From Aotearoamyces nothofagi (taxonomy: Eukaryota > Ascomycota > Leotiomycetes > Leotiales > Tympanidaceae), in assembly GCA_015345905.1 (NCBI GenBank), contig JADDTR010000031.1, positions 186,001 to 250,000 of the forward strand: a stretch of 64,000 bases of DNA, in the 5' to 3' direction. Position numbers and translations under genes: made by a program. This document shows, piece by piece, positions 47,748 through 59,507 of this stretch (the stretch's first letter is position 1; each line of letters opens with the position of its first letter). The notes under the pieces are model-generated. The model worked only from the letters and a program-made list of their open reading frames with translations. It was not told the DNA's origin and made no database searches.

Positions 47748-48149
47748 ATGTCAGTATTCTCACTATGAGTTATAATGGCGCAAAGACTGAGGGATTTGCT
47801 GCCTGATCATAATTCACGAACCCAACTCTCGACAACTCACCCAACCCCAATCCCCCCAAGCCATCCGGCCCACCCCGAAACTATAAGAAGCTCACGAGGA
47901 TAAAAAGGAGCGTGTCTTCCAATCCTCCTCCCCCCAAAAAACCTGCAGCGTCCAGCCTGACTGGCTCGGACGAGAACGTTAGGCCGCAAGAAAACGAGGC
48001 TTACGACACGACATATCTGCTCTCCGAGGTAAGGCGGGACAAGCCAAGCGCAGATCAGAGCACGACGCTGCGAGATCCGCAAGTGCAATTATATATCTAT
48101 CTTCTTGTAGGAATATCAAGAGAACTTCGAAAGGATTGATTTGCTTTGA
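47748..48149 (+). CDS. Candidate small spliced gene, about 70 residues
   Basis: Proposed exons 47748-47753, 47861-48028 and 48111-48149. The middle exon is the best-supported part: KPSGPPRNYKKLTRIKRS then PPPPKKPAASSLTGSDE and ENEAYDTTYLLSE read as protein, and it ends at a consensus gag|gtaagg donor. The acceptor cttgtag restores EYQENFERIDLL and a stop. The first exon is speculative: a two-codon ATG TCA before gtattc, because no GT donor exists between 47775 and the coding block. I do not recognise the protein. The alternative is that the unspliced frame to 48139 is used, or that this is non-coding. Confidence 0.35.
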
Positions 48150-48826
48150 GAGATACTTTTTTTTATATCATTACGCACGAATCATGGCTCTTCTAATAGC
48201 ACAGCCCTAGACCGCCCATCTACACCGCCGAGCGAGGCCACCTCTCGCGCTAAGAGCCCCGAACTCGGACGTATGTATACCTTGAGCTGCCCTTATAACT
48301 GCCTATTCCTGCAGTGAGTAAAAGATATCTTATCTTTCTTATTCTTTACTTGCATTGAGGGCTTGGTCGAGGATGGGTTCTGTGCGGTTGCTAGGGTTTG
48401 CTATTTGCTCGCGGACGTTCCTAGTCGACGAGGCTGATTGACATGACTTATGCTACGAGAGGTGGAGTTCTGCTTGGATGGGATCTGGATGGATGGTTGT
48501 CGACTCACCGACTTTATGGGTTCGGGAACGCTATCGGGGTGGGGTTGGGGCTTCTTTCTACAAGTGGGAGATGTTCTAGAAACTTAGTATGTTCAACGTC
48601 TGCCTGAAAAGAGCACTAGGAAAGGGAAAGAAGATGGAATATCTTGATGAGCTTGTTGCGAGCCAACAGTTACTTCTGATTCGGCGCGAAAATTTAGTAT
48701 TGCTTGAAGATAGGATCAACAGCTTACTGCGATGAGATCTAGCTCCTTTCCGGAAACGCCCAGCTGATAAAGGCTCCATCGGATAGTCATATGCTGTGGG
48801 TAACCTCTTTTCAAGCTATTCAGAAG

Positions 48827-49056
48827 TTGTATAGCATCTGCCATATTTAGGGGAGTAGCTAACATCAAATAGAAGCTAATGCGAAAGGAATCATCCTGCC
48901 GAGATGACATTCATCATCACCACACTCAAACTGCCCATAGGTTGTACGGCATCTGCGATGCTTAAGAGAGTAGCTAACATTAGATAGAAGCTGATGCAAA
49001 AAAGAGTCATCCTGGCCGACGTGGTATTCATCACCACACACACATCGACAATATGA
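48827..49056. repeat. Tandem duplication, 115-bp unit
   Basis: Copies start at 48827 and 48942. Shared blocks include ttgta(t/c)(a/g)gcatctg, gagtagctaacat, gatagaagct, agtcatcctg and attcatcaccacac. On the minus strand both copies keep an open frame with a similar hydrophobic segment (SFYLMLAT-L---ADA-Q), but no full gene is visible. Confidence 0.7.
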
Positions 49057-49796
49057 TTCGCAATCTAAGACAAAGAAATGGTTTCGTTCAGTCATAACAA
49101 AAACACGCTCCCGAGATATATAACTCCAAGGATTTCATCCGAATCCGCAATCCCCGGGTATCATAACATTTGAGGAAGCAGCACTAGGCCCCCCTTTACC
49201 ACCAGGCCAAACCCATCCATCCGACCGAAACCAGTCCGAGACCATGAGAAAAGAGGACATGAAACAAGAGAATCATCATATTTTGAGAGAGCCATACCAG
49301 ATTACCGGCATAATCGGCTACGACGGGATCCAAGAGTAACTGAGTCATAGGCAGCCCTGCAATCTGACCCTGCCAGGCTGCTATATACCCTAGGTTACTC
49401 TATATATCACATGAAAACGTGCTAGATCTCGTTATTTCATCGATATATTGCCGACAATCATATCCTGCAATATCCGGCCAACGAATAAACCAGCTATCAG
49501 TGGAAACTGGAAGTCATGCCGGGATAGGATACCGGAACAAGCTTCCGGCACTCCTTTGGCCACCCGCGTGCGGCGTGATGACGGGGGCGCGGGAGGCGAG
49601 AGGCGGGAGGCTGAGGCGAGAGGCGGGAGATTCGAGGAAAACAAATAAAAGCATAAACAAGCTGTTATCTCCTCCGCCAGCACTTTTATTCCAGGGCGCG
49701 TTGTCTAGTCACAATCGTGTCAAGATTGGGCCAATTACGGAAGCCACCCATAGTCGACGTGTTCAACATTTTTGATCGCTACGAAGCATAAATCGG

Positions 49797-50567
49797 TTAT
49801 CTCGCTCTTCGCGTCGTCGTCCTCTTCCCTTCGCGCTGTCCTCCACGCTGTCTTCGGCGCTCGACGATTACAATGCAGTTCGCAGCATTCTGCTGAGCCT
49901 TCTCTTTCTTTAGGACATTTGGAGGCTCCCAATCAAGTGGATGCAAGCCATCAATCGGCGGTCTTTCTGTCAGGGAAGCAGCGTGCTGATAATCTTCGTC
50001 ACACATGAGCTTTTTTCCCCACATATCTTTGATGACATGGAAGTCCGGTCTACTATTTTCAAGAGTCTTTCCCTCCGCGAAGTGTTGTGAAATATGAGTC
50101 ATCCGCATTGTCCAACATAGGTTTGGATCGGGGTTGTTGAAGGATTCAGCACAAAAGATGCATAGTGCGTGGGTCGGCAGCTCATGGCTGTGGTAGTGTG
50201 AGATACTGTGCTTGATCCACAGCGTGGTATTATGTGCTGGGAAAGCAACACCACAACCGGTGATATCTTGTAGGAGGCAAGGAAGATATTGATCGGACTC
50301 TTCCACAGTCTGACCTGCAACCATTGCAGTCTGAACAGTAGATGGTGCAGTCGACTGAAAAGATGTTTCGGAAAGAATACTAGGATTTTGCGAAGACGGC
50401 ATCGAGGATCTGTCGGATACTGGACTCGACACAAGAGGAATATCGGTGTCTCGATCTACTTCGGGTGAATCCGTGGGTGTCGACACCGTAGGAGGGACTA
50501 TTGGCTGCCCAAACAGTCTGGGGCCATCCGAATCTCGGACGAATTTATCAAGTATGAACTTCGCCAT
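49797..50567 (-). CDS. Fungal Cys/His-rich protein, C2H2-like
   Basis: Single exon, 256 residues, from an ATG at 50567. The N-terminal 90 residues are Ser/Thr/Pro-rich. The second half contains a pattern common in filamentous fungi: CLLQDITGCGVAFPAH, WIKHSISHYHSH, HALCIFCAESF, then RMTHISQHFAEGKT and DFHVIKDMWGKKLM. The paired Cys and His residues (CIFC and H-x3-H) resemble a degenerate C2H2 zinc finger. The tail is very basic (RRRQRGGQREGKRTTTRRAR) and could be a nuclear localisation or nucleic-acid-binding segment. I recognise the pattern but no named function. A transcriptional role is only possible. Confidence 0.7.
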   Translation of the reverse strand: MAKFILDKFVRDSDGPRLFGQPIVPPTVSTPTDSPEVDRDTDIPLVSSPVSDRSSMPSSQNPSILSETSFQSTAPSTVQTAMVAGQTVEESDQYLPCLLQDITGCGVAFPAHNTTLWIKHSISHYHSHELPTHALCIFCAESFNNPDPNLCWTMRMTHISQHFAEGKTLENSRPDFHVIKDMWGKKLMCDEDYQHAASLTERPPIDGLHPLDWEPPNVLKKEKAQQNAANCIVIVERRRQRGGQREGKRTTTRRAR

Positions 50568-51609
50568 ATGTCGAGGATTCGTGTAGAAACGTTGCGGCCG
50601 GTTCGCTGGCGAGGTGCGGTGGCGAAACTAGACTGCGAAAACCGGGCGATAATCTAGAGCTCCAAGGGCATCACAGGATACCTGCCGACAATACGACGGC
50701 CGTGTCAATTTGCAGCTACTGTGAGCTTCAGGAGTAACAGTTCCGGACGTTACGTGGCCTATCTCGCATTTGGCAGTGTTGGACTGGCACATCAGATTTG
50801 GCGAGTCAACGAATATCTCAAGGTCCCTGGCAGTCGGCAAATCGCAGAATGACGAGGGGGTCTGCCTGGATGAACCACAGTTCGGACGAAACTTTGAAAC
50901 AAGCCTCTGGAAAGTTTCGATTCTAAACACTGATCAAGTTCGACCCGTTCTCGTTAACTATGGCGCCTTTGATCTTTACATGTAATTGGGGTGTGGCTAA
51001 CACTAAATGCTGCGCGCGCGACTGCAAGCTACAAGAACCCCAATACCGCCCACTGCGGGGACAGAAACGAAGAGTGGGGGCATTGGAGAAGCCGGCACTG
51101 TATTCACGTACGGCGGATTAAGAGATGGCGGCCCTCGACGTATATCGGCCTACGACCTCGGTTCAGCTCTACCTACGTCTTGCATGCCCGTCGCAATTCC
51201 TGCCAGCGCGACACATCACATTGTGCATCTCACACGATCCTGCACTTGGCTTGTACCCCGACTGCTACTCCCTTGCTCTTGCTTATTTTCCTGCTTTTGA
51301 ACATGCACTCTTCGTGTGGTCGTCGGATTCGTACGTTCGGAACCAGTTTCACTTAGCCATCCGGTTTATCAACGACCTTGATAGCACAAATCTCACGGTG
51401 GACCCCGAGGTCTTGAAATCGGATGGCTCATAAAATATTCCGAGTATCTAATGCCACCCGCGTGGATCGTTATGGACTTATTCTGTCATGCCGTACATTT
51501 CTTGGCTTTTATTTCGCGCTGCGTTACTTTGGAACTCGAAATAAACCCAAGCTTATTCATTTGTAACAAGATGCATTTGGTCACTTGCAACACCGCCAAT
51601 TCATCATTT
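50568..51609. other. Intergenic region with one possible short frame
   Basis: An ATG-started frame at 51125-51433 (102 residues) includes FPAFEHALFVWSSDSYVRNQ and ends normally. It has plausible codon use but no recognised family and no upstream support, so it is mentioned here and not called as a gene. Nothing else is supported. Confidence 0.35.
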
Positions 51610-53564
51610 TCAGGAGCAGATTTCATGTATACCCATTCTTAGGGTTGTCGGGACCATCGCGACGGAAAATGGCACTTGCTTCTCCAGCACAGTATCGGAA
51701 AGTATTAAAGGTGTCTTGAGATGAAGTTTGGTAAGCATTTTATTATTGGCTGAGCATAATATCTTAGCGGACCCTCCACGACGAATATCCGGGTGCAGAT
51801 CTCCTTGTGTGAGAGCCTCACTACATGGTTGTTTATCCTTCGCATCCGTGTCCACCAATTCCCATCGACCACGACCTGCCAATGTACGGTGTAGCTCGTC
51901 TACCGGGCGCGGAGTCAGGCCACTGGCCCTTGTAGTAACCAGACACCGGTATATGTATGGGTCACAAAATGGTTGGCCATATTCGACAACCGGGCTGTGG
52001 GTGGCATTCGAATCATGATTGGCATGGCTTGGCATGTTCCAACTAGGTCCATGTATGTCCACGACCTATTAACTCAGTCAGGTGAGCAGAGTACCTGAGC
52101 CTTTGCTATCACATTCCGTAATTGCAATTGTTCTCCACTCTCGTCCCCTTTCTTTATCATTCCCGGGAATGTGACACACAGAATTTCTTTTCCTTCAAGC
52201 GTATCCTCGTCCTCTCCGCCTACGTCTTCCATTGTATCTGAGTCAAAGGTGTTTAGATGGTGTCCTTCGATTACTGGCATCATAGTTTGGAACACTGCCT
52301 TTTGTACCCTTAGTAGTCGAGAGAGATCAATTGCACTGTTTATGAGCGCTCGAAGTGATTGGTCCCTGGCATCTGAGCCCGTCACATCACTAATATCATC
52401 CATGATGTCGTTTACTCTGATGACAAGTGAATCTATAACTGCGTCTGTCGTGTTTTGAAGCTCCTTCGATGACCCCTTCTTTATCGCTGTCAATGTTGCT
52501 GACCTCCATTGGTTCAAACTCGCAGCTTCCCCTGTAACCGACTTGAGATATTCTTGAACATTCTGCAGCTCGATTGCTCGGTCTACAGGTAATCCAACAA
52601 AGTATGTGTCAAATATCGATATAACTAATAAACGTGATATTATCGACTGAAGAAGATGTATCTTCGCGGTTGCCATCAGCGTCCCATATGTTGGCACAAG
52701 AGACAAAAGCTGCTCTCTAGTTTCTCCTTTCGCATTAGATAGATCTGCCGAATCGGGTCAGCCATAGAGATTCAGCACAAAAGAGAAACACCTACCAATC
52801 TTTGCCTTTCTAAAATTTTGAATAACCCAATTCTGCAGGCCATTTCCTAACCTCTGCATCATCTCTCCAAGAACCTCATCCGTAACTTGCCCATCCGTCC
52901 TCGAAGTGACACTCACAAAATTCTTCAGGCCCTTAACCTGCTGCCGTAACCCCGCAATTTCCTCTTCGCATCTCTGGTTCTCTACCTTGGTAGCATGATA
53001 CGCCTCTCTTAGCGTATCACGATCCAGCTGAAGGCTTGCAAGCCGTGTCTTGAGGTCCCGGTCCCGCTCCTCTCTTTGCTTCTCCCTCACAGCGTTCTCG
53101 TGCCGTAGCATCCGAAGATCTGTGTCGGTAGATAGCCATTGTTGGTTAAGCGCGGAGTGCTTTTGTTGCCAGTATGCAACGATCTCTGCTTCGTCCGTGA
53201 GCTTCCGGCCGAGCTGCTGGAGCTCGCGCGAGAACTCGCTTTTCAATACCGCCATCTCTTTCTCGAGTAAGGCGATACGGTCGTCTTTGTCAATGGGCGG
53301 CGGCCGTCCATCGATCTCGGATTGTGGGGGGGTCGTTGTGGCTGCTTCTGCTTCCCGTGAGTTGACCTCGGAGCTGTCATCTGGCGAATGCCCATCCGAT
53401 TGATGATCGGATCGCGAGGACCGTCCTTGCAATGCCGCTCGTGGTGGCGTCGTTATGGGAGATTTATTCGAGATGCGGATGCCTGCAGAAGAAATGTCAA
53501 CCGCGAGACTTGGTCACAGCCTTGTGCATATCTAACCTCTTTGCTTGCGATCACGGCTGCTCAT
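51610..53564 (-). CDS. Coiled-coil protein of a fungus-specific family
   Basis: Spliced on the minus strand: exons 53537-53564, 52796-53482, 52113-52744 and 51610-52065, 600 residues. Introns are 54, 51 and 47 bp. The first exon supplies MSSRDRKQR; the frame of exon 2 has no ATG of its own before the conserved part. A charged, disordered N-terminus leads into a long coiled coil (about residues 75-200; LLEKEMAVLKSEFSRELQQL onward), then GNGLQNWVIQNFRKAKI and a helical domain. I recall this architecture as widespread in Pezizomycotina but without known function. The last intron is uncertain: if retained, a stop at 52074-52076 ends the protein at 461 residues. The branch CTGAC lies right beside that stop. 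Confidence 0.72.
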
Positions 53565-54769
53565 GGTGAAACAAAATTTCTGTCAAGCGTCTTACGGGAT
53601 GGCAAATCGATGCCTCCTATAGATAGACAATGGCCTAGAAAATAGTCGCCAGCATGTTAGCATCCCTTTTAACGAAAGTCAAGCATTTCTACCTGGATGT
53701 GGCGGGGCTGACAAGAGGTTCACGCTAAGCACGGATATTACCCCGGCCGACGAGGCTGAGCTTTTTGGAAACTCGATATCGAATTGGCATTTTAAAACAC
53801 GTCTGAAACTCCTGCAAGAAAGAGATAAATAACAAGACATATTTTTAAATAAAAAAACAGACGTGATGGAAAATATGAAAAGAAAAGCAAAAATGGGGTA
53901 AGAGCAAGTCTACTTGTCTGAACCGCTCCTCATCCGAGTTTCCGTCTACAGGATACTGGTGAAATAGTCTCTCATTCACCTCCCTGTAAAACCAGGCTGG
54001 GTACAGAGAAGAGTGCTCAAACAAATGTTACAACAGCTCCAAAACCGAGCAAAAAACAAGCGCCCAAGATCCACCACACGGTTTCGAATAGAGCCCGTTC
54101 TGATGATTTGGGACATCATTTTAGTCAATTGGGTGCATTCATTTGTAGTTCCATATTTTCCATTCTAAGTAGCTAAGTGCATATAGCTACAGAAGAAATG
54201 TGCGGCCAAATTTCGTTATTCAAGTGGGAAATTTATCAACAGAACATGCATCTGGATCCTGTGAAAGTTTGACCAGTGCCAACGTCAGAATCCAGCACCA
54301 AGGAACCCCGAAGAGTCTCTGGCATGCATGCATCAAGTTGACTACGCCGACGGCCACCCGCTGAAATTAGAACAAGACGCTCATGGTTTCAAGGCTCCTG
54401 AAAGCTTTAAATATTTGCACACAGACTAGTTGACACGCCATGGAAGAGGAGACTTCGTGGCAACTTAAGAGTGTGCAGTGATGATTTATCATGAGATCAC
54501 AATACAAACAAAGATCTGTTATGAAGCAAAGGCGTTATATGTAGAACACTTCACCAATGTCGGTAATATTTATGGGTTTCCAAACCCAATTATATACCCA
54601 GAGTCCTAAAACGTATGAGCCAAATTCTTCTTATCAGACCAGTAAGAGTTAATTCTTCGGTCTACTTAAATACTTTACAACACGGCTAGATGACCTAGAA
54701 ATGCTCGTGGGAATATGATAAAGCTTCTAGGTTCGTCTATAGCCTCGCACAGTTTAACGACATCTGTGT
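53565..54769. other. Intergenic region, AT-rich
   Basis: AT-rich spacer between the coiled-coil gene's promoter side and the 3' end of the RING-CH gene. No gene, RNA or tandem repeat is supported. Confidence 0.5.
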
Positions 54770-55852
54770 CTATTCAGTCTTGGTATGCGGGTCCACCCCT
54801 GCGGTAGGATCAGTGGTGGGGTCGTCTTCGAGACCATCCTCATCATCACCTTGCACATCAGCTACACGATCACCGGCTTTTTCAAGTGTCTTTCGACTCC
54901 AAGCTCGCACGCCTTTCCAGACGGCCTGTTATCGTCAGTACCTCGCAATACAATAGAATATGGTACGGGGACTTACCCATAGGAAGGTTACTAGGCCAAT
55001 AGCAACGAGATGCCAGCTTATTGATTCTAACCGGTCTCGCCCAGTAGCTGCTCGTCCGTTTCTGCCACTCCCACCACCAATAAGGCCAGAATTACGAAGG
55101 TTGTACCATTGCCAAGGAGACATGGCAAAAATTACCTTCACGAAACCCAAAAGACCTAAAGAGGCCAAGCCCTTTAGTATATGTTCTATCCAGGTCGCAT
55201 CCTCGTCATCATGAACCGGTAGCGCGTTTGGAGTACTTGACAATGGATTTGTCAACGTCGACACGGGATCCAGGTAAAGATTGAGGATAGGATCTGCAAC
55301 AAAACCAAGGATAAATACAGTAGAAAATAGTATGAGGAGTGTAAGGAGAATTTGAGTTGCGGTGCTGCTGATCCACCGACTCCATTTCATCCTCTCCAGA
55401 CGATATCGAAATTTGCAGGTGGGACACTCCCAAAAGTTTCGTCGACCATGAGATGGATCCGCAAGCCTCCATGACTGTAGACAGCCTTCGTGGACGTATC
55501 TTTGAGATCCCTTACATTTGCATGGCCGTATCAAGCGACCTGACTCCGGATCTTCAGAGACGTAGGTGACGCGAGGTGCTGGGTCAAGCATGCCCGCCAA
55601 CCCTTCCGTGCCTGTCCCATATGTTGGCAGCACCACCTCGAGGCATATTCGACACGTTCGAGGAGGATAATGCTTCTGAGGTTTCGGTGGAATGTCTGAG
55701 TCTTGCTGAGCTTGAGGCTGTTCGGCTTCCTCGGGTGAAGGCTCCTCAAACGCGAAAGCTCCAGGAATGGGAGTGGTGTCTCGTGGTGGGGTCACTGGCT
55801 CTTGTTTTGGCCAAGACCACGTAGCTCCAGAAGCATATGGAGGTTCGGGCAT
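54770..55852 (-). CDS. RING-CH (MARCH-type) membrane ubiquitin ligase
   Basis: Spliced on the minus strand: exons 54977-55852 and 54770-54925 (intron 51 bp, branch tactgac), 343 residues. The RING-CH finger is complete: CRICLE, a spacer of about 40 residues, CKCKGSQRYVHEGCLQSW and CPTCKFRY, i.e. the C4HC3 zinc ligands of MARCH-type E3 ligases. Three hydrophobic segments follow (ILLTLLILFSTVFILGFV; LKGLASLGLLGFVKVIF; WHLVAIGLVTFLW), so it is a membrane protein, probably endoplasmic reticulum or endosomal. The spacer between the first two cysteine pairs is longer than usual. The tail is acidic. The N-terminal 65 residues are Pro/Glu-rich. Substrates are unknown. Confidence 0.87.
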
Positions 55853-56293
55853 TTTGGGAGTTGATTATGGACCACTGGTCGTGGGGTTTCCTGCGCCTTT
55901 ATATTCGCGATCGAATCGAAATGCTCAGCCCATTTCAACATCAGCCTGCCCTACGCTAGCTCGTTTGAAGGACAGCAACAGGTCATTAGCTAAAAATAGA
56001 ATATGTGTAAAGCGCAAATAATTGCCATCAGAATTGAACGGATCAAAAGTTCACATCTTTGTTGTGCAGACGGTGGTGGTATTTTACTCAAAAAGCAAAG
56101 TGAAGCCAGCCTGTCGCCTCGTCGCTAGCGCGCTTTGTTGACCAACCGCGGAATTCGTAAGGCAGAGCTGCCTATAGCTACGAACCGCATCACTAGAATA
56201 TAGATTTCACAACTGAGCAACTTTAGAACCTGCCAAAGCTCATCAGTCGAATTCTAAAGCAACTCGAGACTTTGCAGGGAAGAATATCTAAAG
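55853..56293. promoter_or_regulatory. Bidirectional promoter, RING-CH gene and PRE8
   Basis: A 441-bp spacer between divergent start codons. In many ascomycetes proteasome genes carry Rpn4-type elements (GGTGGCAAA); I did not find one here. The role is inferred from layout. Confidence 0.45.
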
Positions 56294-57419
56294 ATGGCAG
56301 ACCGGTATTCGTTCTCCCTCACCACCTTCTCACCCAGGTAAGCTACGCCCACCTCTGTCCAAAGCTCCCCAAGGTCACCCCATAGGTGCCACTCATATCG
56401 CTATGTGCTATACTGACTTGTAACAGTGGAAAGCTTGTTCAAATAGGTCAGTGAAGGAATTCTTGAGCTGCAGCGGCACGCGACCAGCTTCGGTTTGACC
56501 GCCTCGACGAGATATCCGTACTAACAAGAGTTCAGAGTATGCTTTGAACGCCGTCAATCAAGGTGTAACAGCATTGGGTATCAAAGGTATGCATGGAGCT
56601 TGAGACCATTCTAGAGACATCTACTAACATGAGTAAAGCTACAAATGGCATCGTCCTAGCAACGGAAAAGAAGTCCTCCTCACCTCTCATCGATCCTCCT
56701 TCCCTGTCGAAAGTCAGCCTCATCACACCAAACATCGGCATGGTATACTCTGGCATGGGCCCCGATTACCGAGTTCTCGTGGACAAGGCACGGAAGGTTT
56801 CACACACCAGCTACAAACGCATCTACAACGAATACCCACCAACGCGGATATTAGTACAAGACGTGGCGCGCGTGATGCAAGAGGCTACTCAATCTGGTGG
56901 TGTACGACCATACGGCGTGAGTTTACTGGTTGCAGGCTGGGATGAGGGAATTGAGCCAGAGTCAGATGAGGTTCCGAGCGGCGGCACAGATGCACATCCA
57001 GATGATAAGAAGCCAACGGGAAAGACTGGAGGAATCTTGAAGGGTGGACCTATGCTGTACCAGGTTGATCCTAGTGGCAGCTACTTCCCATGGAAGGCAA
57101 CGGCGATTGGAAAGAGTGCTACTTCCGCAAAGACTTTCCTTGAGAAGAGGTATACCGAAGGCTTAGAGCTAGAGGATGCCGTACATATTGCTCTCCTAAC
57201 GCTAAAGGAGACAATCGAAGGAGAGATGAATGGCGAGACGGTAGAGATTGGTATGTTTTCAAACGTTTCGAGCTCCGACTATTACTAACGACGTTTGCAG
57301 GCATCATTGGACCGCCAGCACATCATCTGCTCGGCGTTGAGGGTGTTGAAGGTGCACAAGGCCCCAGATTCCGAAAGCTCAGCCCTCAAGAAATCGAGGA
57401 TTACCTTACCAATTTGTAG
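56294..57419 (+). CDS. PRE8: 20S proteasome subunit alpha-2
   Basis: Spliced model: exons 56294-56337, 56427-56446 (20 nt), 56536-56586, 56639-57250 and 57301-57419, 281 residues. Introns are 89, 89, 52 and 50 bp. It is an outer-ring alpha subunit of the 20S proteasome. The alpha signature is spread over three exons: [25 protein letters not shown]-type sequence, with the gate-forming N-terminus intact. Further family features: [54 protein letters not shown] and [10 protein letters not shown]. An insertion of about 30 residues with acidic and Gly/Lys-rich sequence ([20 protein letters not shown]) follows WDEGIEPE, as in other filamentous fungi. Alpha-2 identity is confident. Confidence 0.94.
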
Positions 57420-58008
57420 CGAATCAGCATTTCATTGATGATATTGGGATGGAGAAAGGGTTGCACTAGAAGCTGCAAAAATGTATCATAGAATATCATG
57501 AAAACAGAGCCGAGTTCTACCACTATGCTATGCTGTAAACGAGCCACGAAGCTGCCACGGTCTCCTGACAAAAGGGAATCTGGGGCCATTCACGGAACTT
57601 ATGATGGACAGATGATGAATCCTGCCACGTCCCGCATGCTATAAATAACAGCCGCCAGTCGCTGACAGCAGCCCGCAAACCAGGAACAATCCGTTTGGCA
57701 GCCATTACTCCTATAGCAGCACGCCCCCCCGCCTCCCCTCTCTCCTAGACGATTCTCTCTCTCTCTCTCTCCTCCTAGACGGAAGGCATCCTCCCTCCCT
57801 CACTCCGGCGACGGTATCACGACGGCGACGGTATCTTGACGGCGACGGTATCTTGACCAGCCGCGGGTATTCTGGACGGCGACGGTATTTCTGGACGACG
57901 ACGGTATTTCTGGACGACGACGGTATTCTCGACGACGACAAGAAAAGTCTCCCGACAGTTTTTTCCCTCTCTCCCTCCCTACTTGCCGTCGATAGAGAGT
58001 GTTCCTTC
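57420..58008. other. Convergent spacer with simple repeats
   Basis: This holds the 3' ends of PRE8 and the RCC1-like gene. It includes (CT)n at about 57750-57770 and, at 57808-57935, repeated cgacggtat units in which ggacgacgacggtatt recurs with small changes. No gene is supported. Confidence 0.5.
57800..57940. repeat. Tandem repeat based on cgacggtat
   Basis: At least six copies of cgacggtat(t/c) occur with short variable spacers of 6-12 bp (ctggacga, cttgac and others). They lie just past the stop codon of the RCC1-like gene. Confidence 0.7.
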
Positions 58009-59507
58009 CTAAGCACGCCCAGCCCTCACCAGCAAGAAGCTCGCTCTCCCCGCCGCCAGCACGGCCACAACGTGCCTGCCAGGCCCAACCTCGGCCCACG
58101 CCGGCGCGCTCTCGCGCGCGCTCCCCAGGCCCAGCTGCCCGTTCGCGCCGTCGCCCAGGACCCACACCGAGCGGTCGGCGGCGAGGGCGACGACATGCGC
58201 GCCCCCCACGGCGACGTCGGCGAAGTCCATCCCGTGGAGGTCCAGCGGCGCGGGGCCGGCGGCGAGAGCCAGGCCCGCGAGGGCGGCGGCGGAGGGCGCG
58301 CGGCCCCAGAGGTAGATGTCGCCGCCGGCGGTCAGCGCGGCGGTGAGGTAGCCGCCGGCGGAGATCTTGGTGACGGGGCCGGTGGGGAGGTCGCTCAGGT
58401 CCGGGAGTGGGTGGGGCGTGCTGGCGGGACTGGGTGGGGGCTTAGTTCTTGATGTCATGGCTGGGGTTGGTGGATGGGCATTGACTGAGGAAGAGGGATT
58501 ATATACCTCGAGGCTGTCACTTCCCTGCCCAGACAGGCAGCGTAGCGCGCGTCGCCCCATGTGTAGACCTCGCCATTGCTACACAGAGCAGCGAAATGCG
58601 TCTGGCCAGCGCAGAGCTGGGTGATCGGTGGTAGAGAAGAGGTGTGCTCGGGTCGAGCGGGATACGAAGCCACAGAAGGATACCGCCTGCCCTGAGCATC
58701 TGCCTCAAGTCAGCCAGCAGAACCAGAGCCAGCTTCCCTCGCAATGGCAGCAGATCGATGTTATAAAAAAAAAAGCATGCGGAAGACAGATAGCGGCACG
58801 GCACAGATCTGGAGATTACAGCTCTCGCCCACACCCGTGCGAATGCGGCTTCTCGTGCGCGCAACCACCGATGCTCGAGAGCAAGAGCCTGCCTGGACGT
58901 GTAGGAGGGCCCGACTCACCAGCAATGTTCCCATTACCCGCCATCACCACACCGCCAAGATCCGTGCCCATCTCGAGCAGTTTCTTGGTCAGCTCGTCTG
59001 GCATCCCGGCCACGCGTATGCCAGAAGTCGTCTTGACTAGACGCCGAGATGATTAGTATGTGTTTTTCATCTCCTCCCCTCCTTCCATCTCCTCTCTCCC
59101 CTCCCCCCATCTCAACCTCCCCCAGATTCACAAACCCCAACCCCCCCCCTCCAGAGACGGAAGAGAAAACCACACACACACACACACACACATCAACCAG
59201 GCGCCCACCGTCACCAGCACGCCACGGCCGCAGGCCCCGAGACCACGCATCATCATCAAAAAAAAGAGCACACGAGACCAGAAGGAGAAGACGGGGGGGG
59301 CAGCACGCGAGACTCACCAACGGTACTCTCCAACCCCGCTCTCAGCACTCTGATCTCCTCGTCTGCGAGGATGCGCGTGAAGTCTTTCAGATCATATGGT
59401 TCGGCGGCGTCGCTACTTTCAGCCTCGGCGCCCTCATCCTCAGCCTCCCCCGCCCTAAAGACAAGCTGCTCCCAAGCATTGAACCCGCAGGCGTACAGCT
59501 CCATCAT
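58009..59507 (-). CDS. RCC1-repeat protein
   Basis: Spliced on the minus strand: exons 59318-59507, 58920-59036, 58507-58699 and 58009-58429, 306 residues. Introns are 281, 220 and 77 bp. RCC1-type blade motifs are visible: ELYACGFNAWEQL at the N-terminus, LCAGQTHFAALCSNGEVYTW with GDARYAACLG, KISAGGYLTAALTAGGDIYL with WG, and VGGAHVVALAADRSVWVLG with DGANGQLGLG. The exon-4 acceptor (cccag|tcccgcc) was chosen because it alone restores phase and links GREVTAS to the next blade. With about 306 residues it is shorter than a seven-blade RCC1 propeller. Chromatin-bound RCC1 activates Ran, but this lineage is only loosely related, so no Ran role is claimed. The last exon is very GC-rich. Intron 1 carries a (CA)n microsatellite. 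Confidence 0.75.
59171..59192. repeat. (CA)n microsatellite inside intron 1
   Basis: About eleven CA dinucleotides in the 281-bp first intron of the RCC1-like gene. Confidence 0.9.

Larger units (their letters stand above)
47697..49796. other. Spacer with candidate small gene and tandem duplication
   Basis: This stretch contains the candidate spliced gene at 47748-48149 and the 115-bp duplication at 48827-49056, both listed separately. The rest (48150-48820 and 49100-49796) shows no supported gene; a GC-rich gggaggcgaga repeat run occurs near 49585-49630. Confidence 0.4.

Noticed and set aside
57853-58452. 199-residue plus-strand frame
   Set aside because: Antisense to the RCC1-like gene's last exon and the adjoining repeat; Gly/Arg/Ala-rich artefact.
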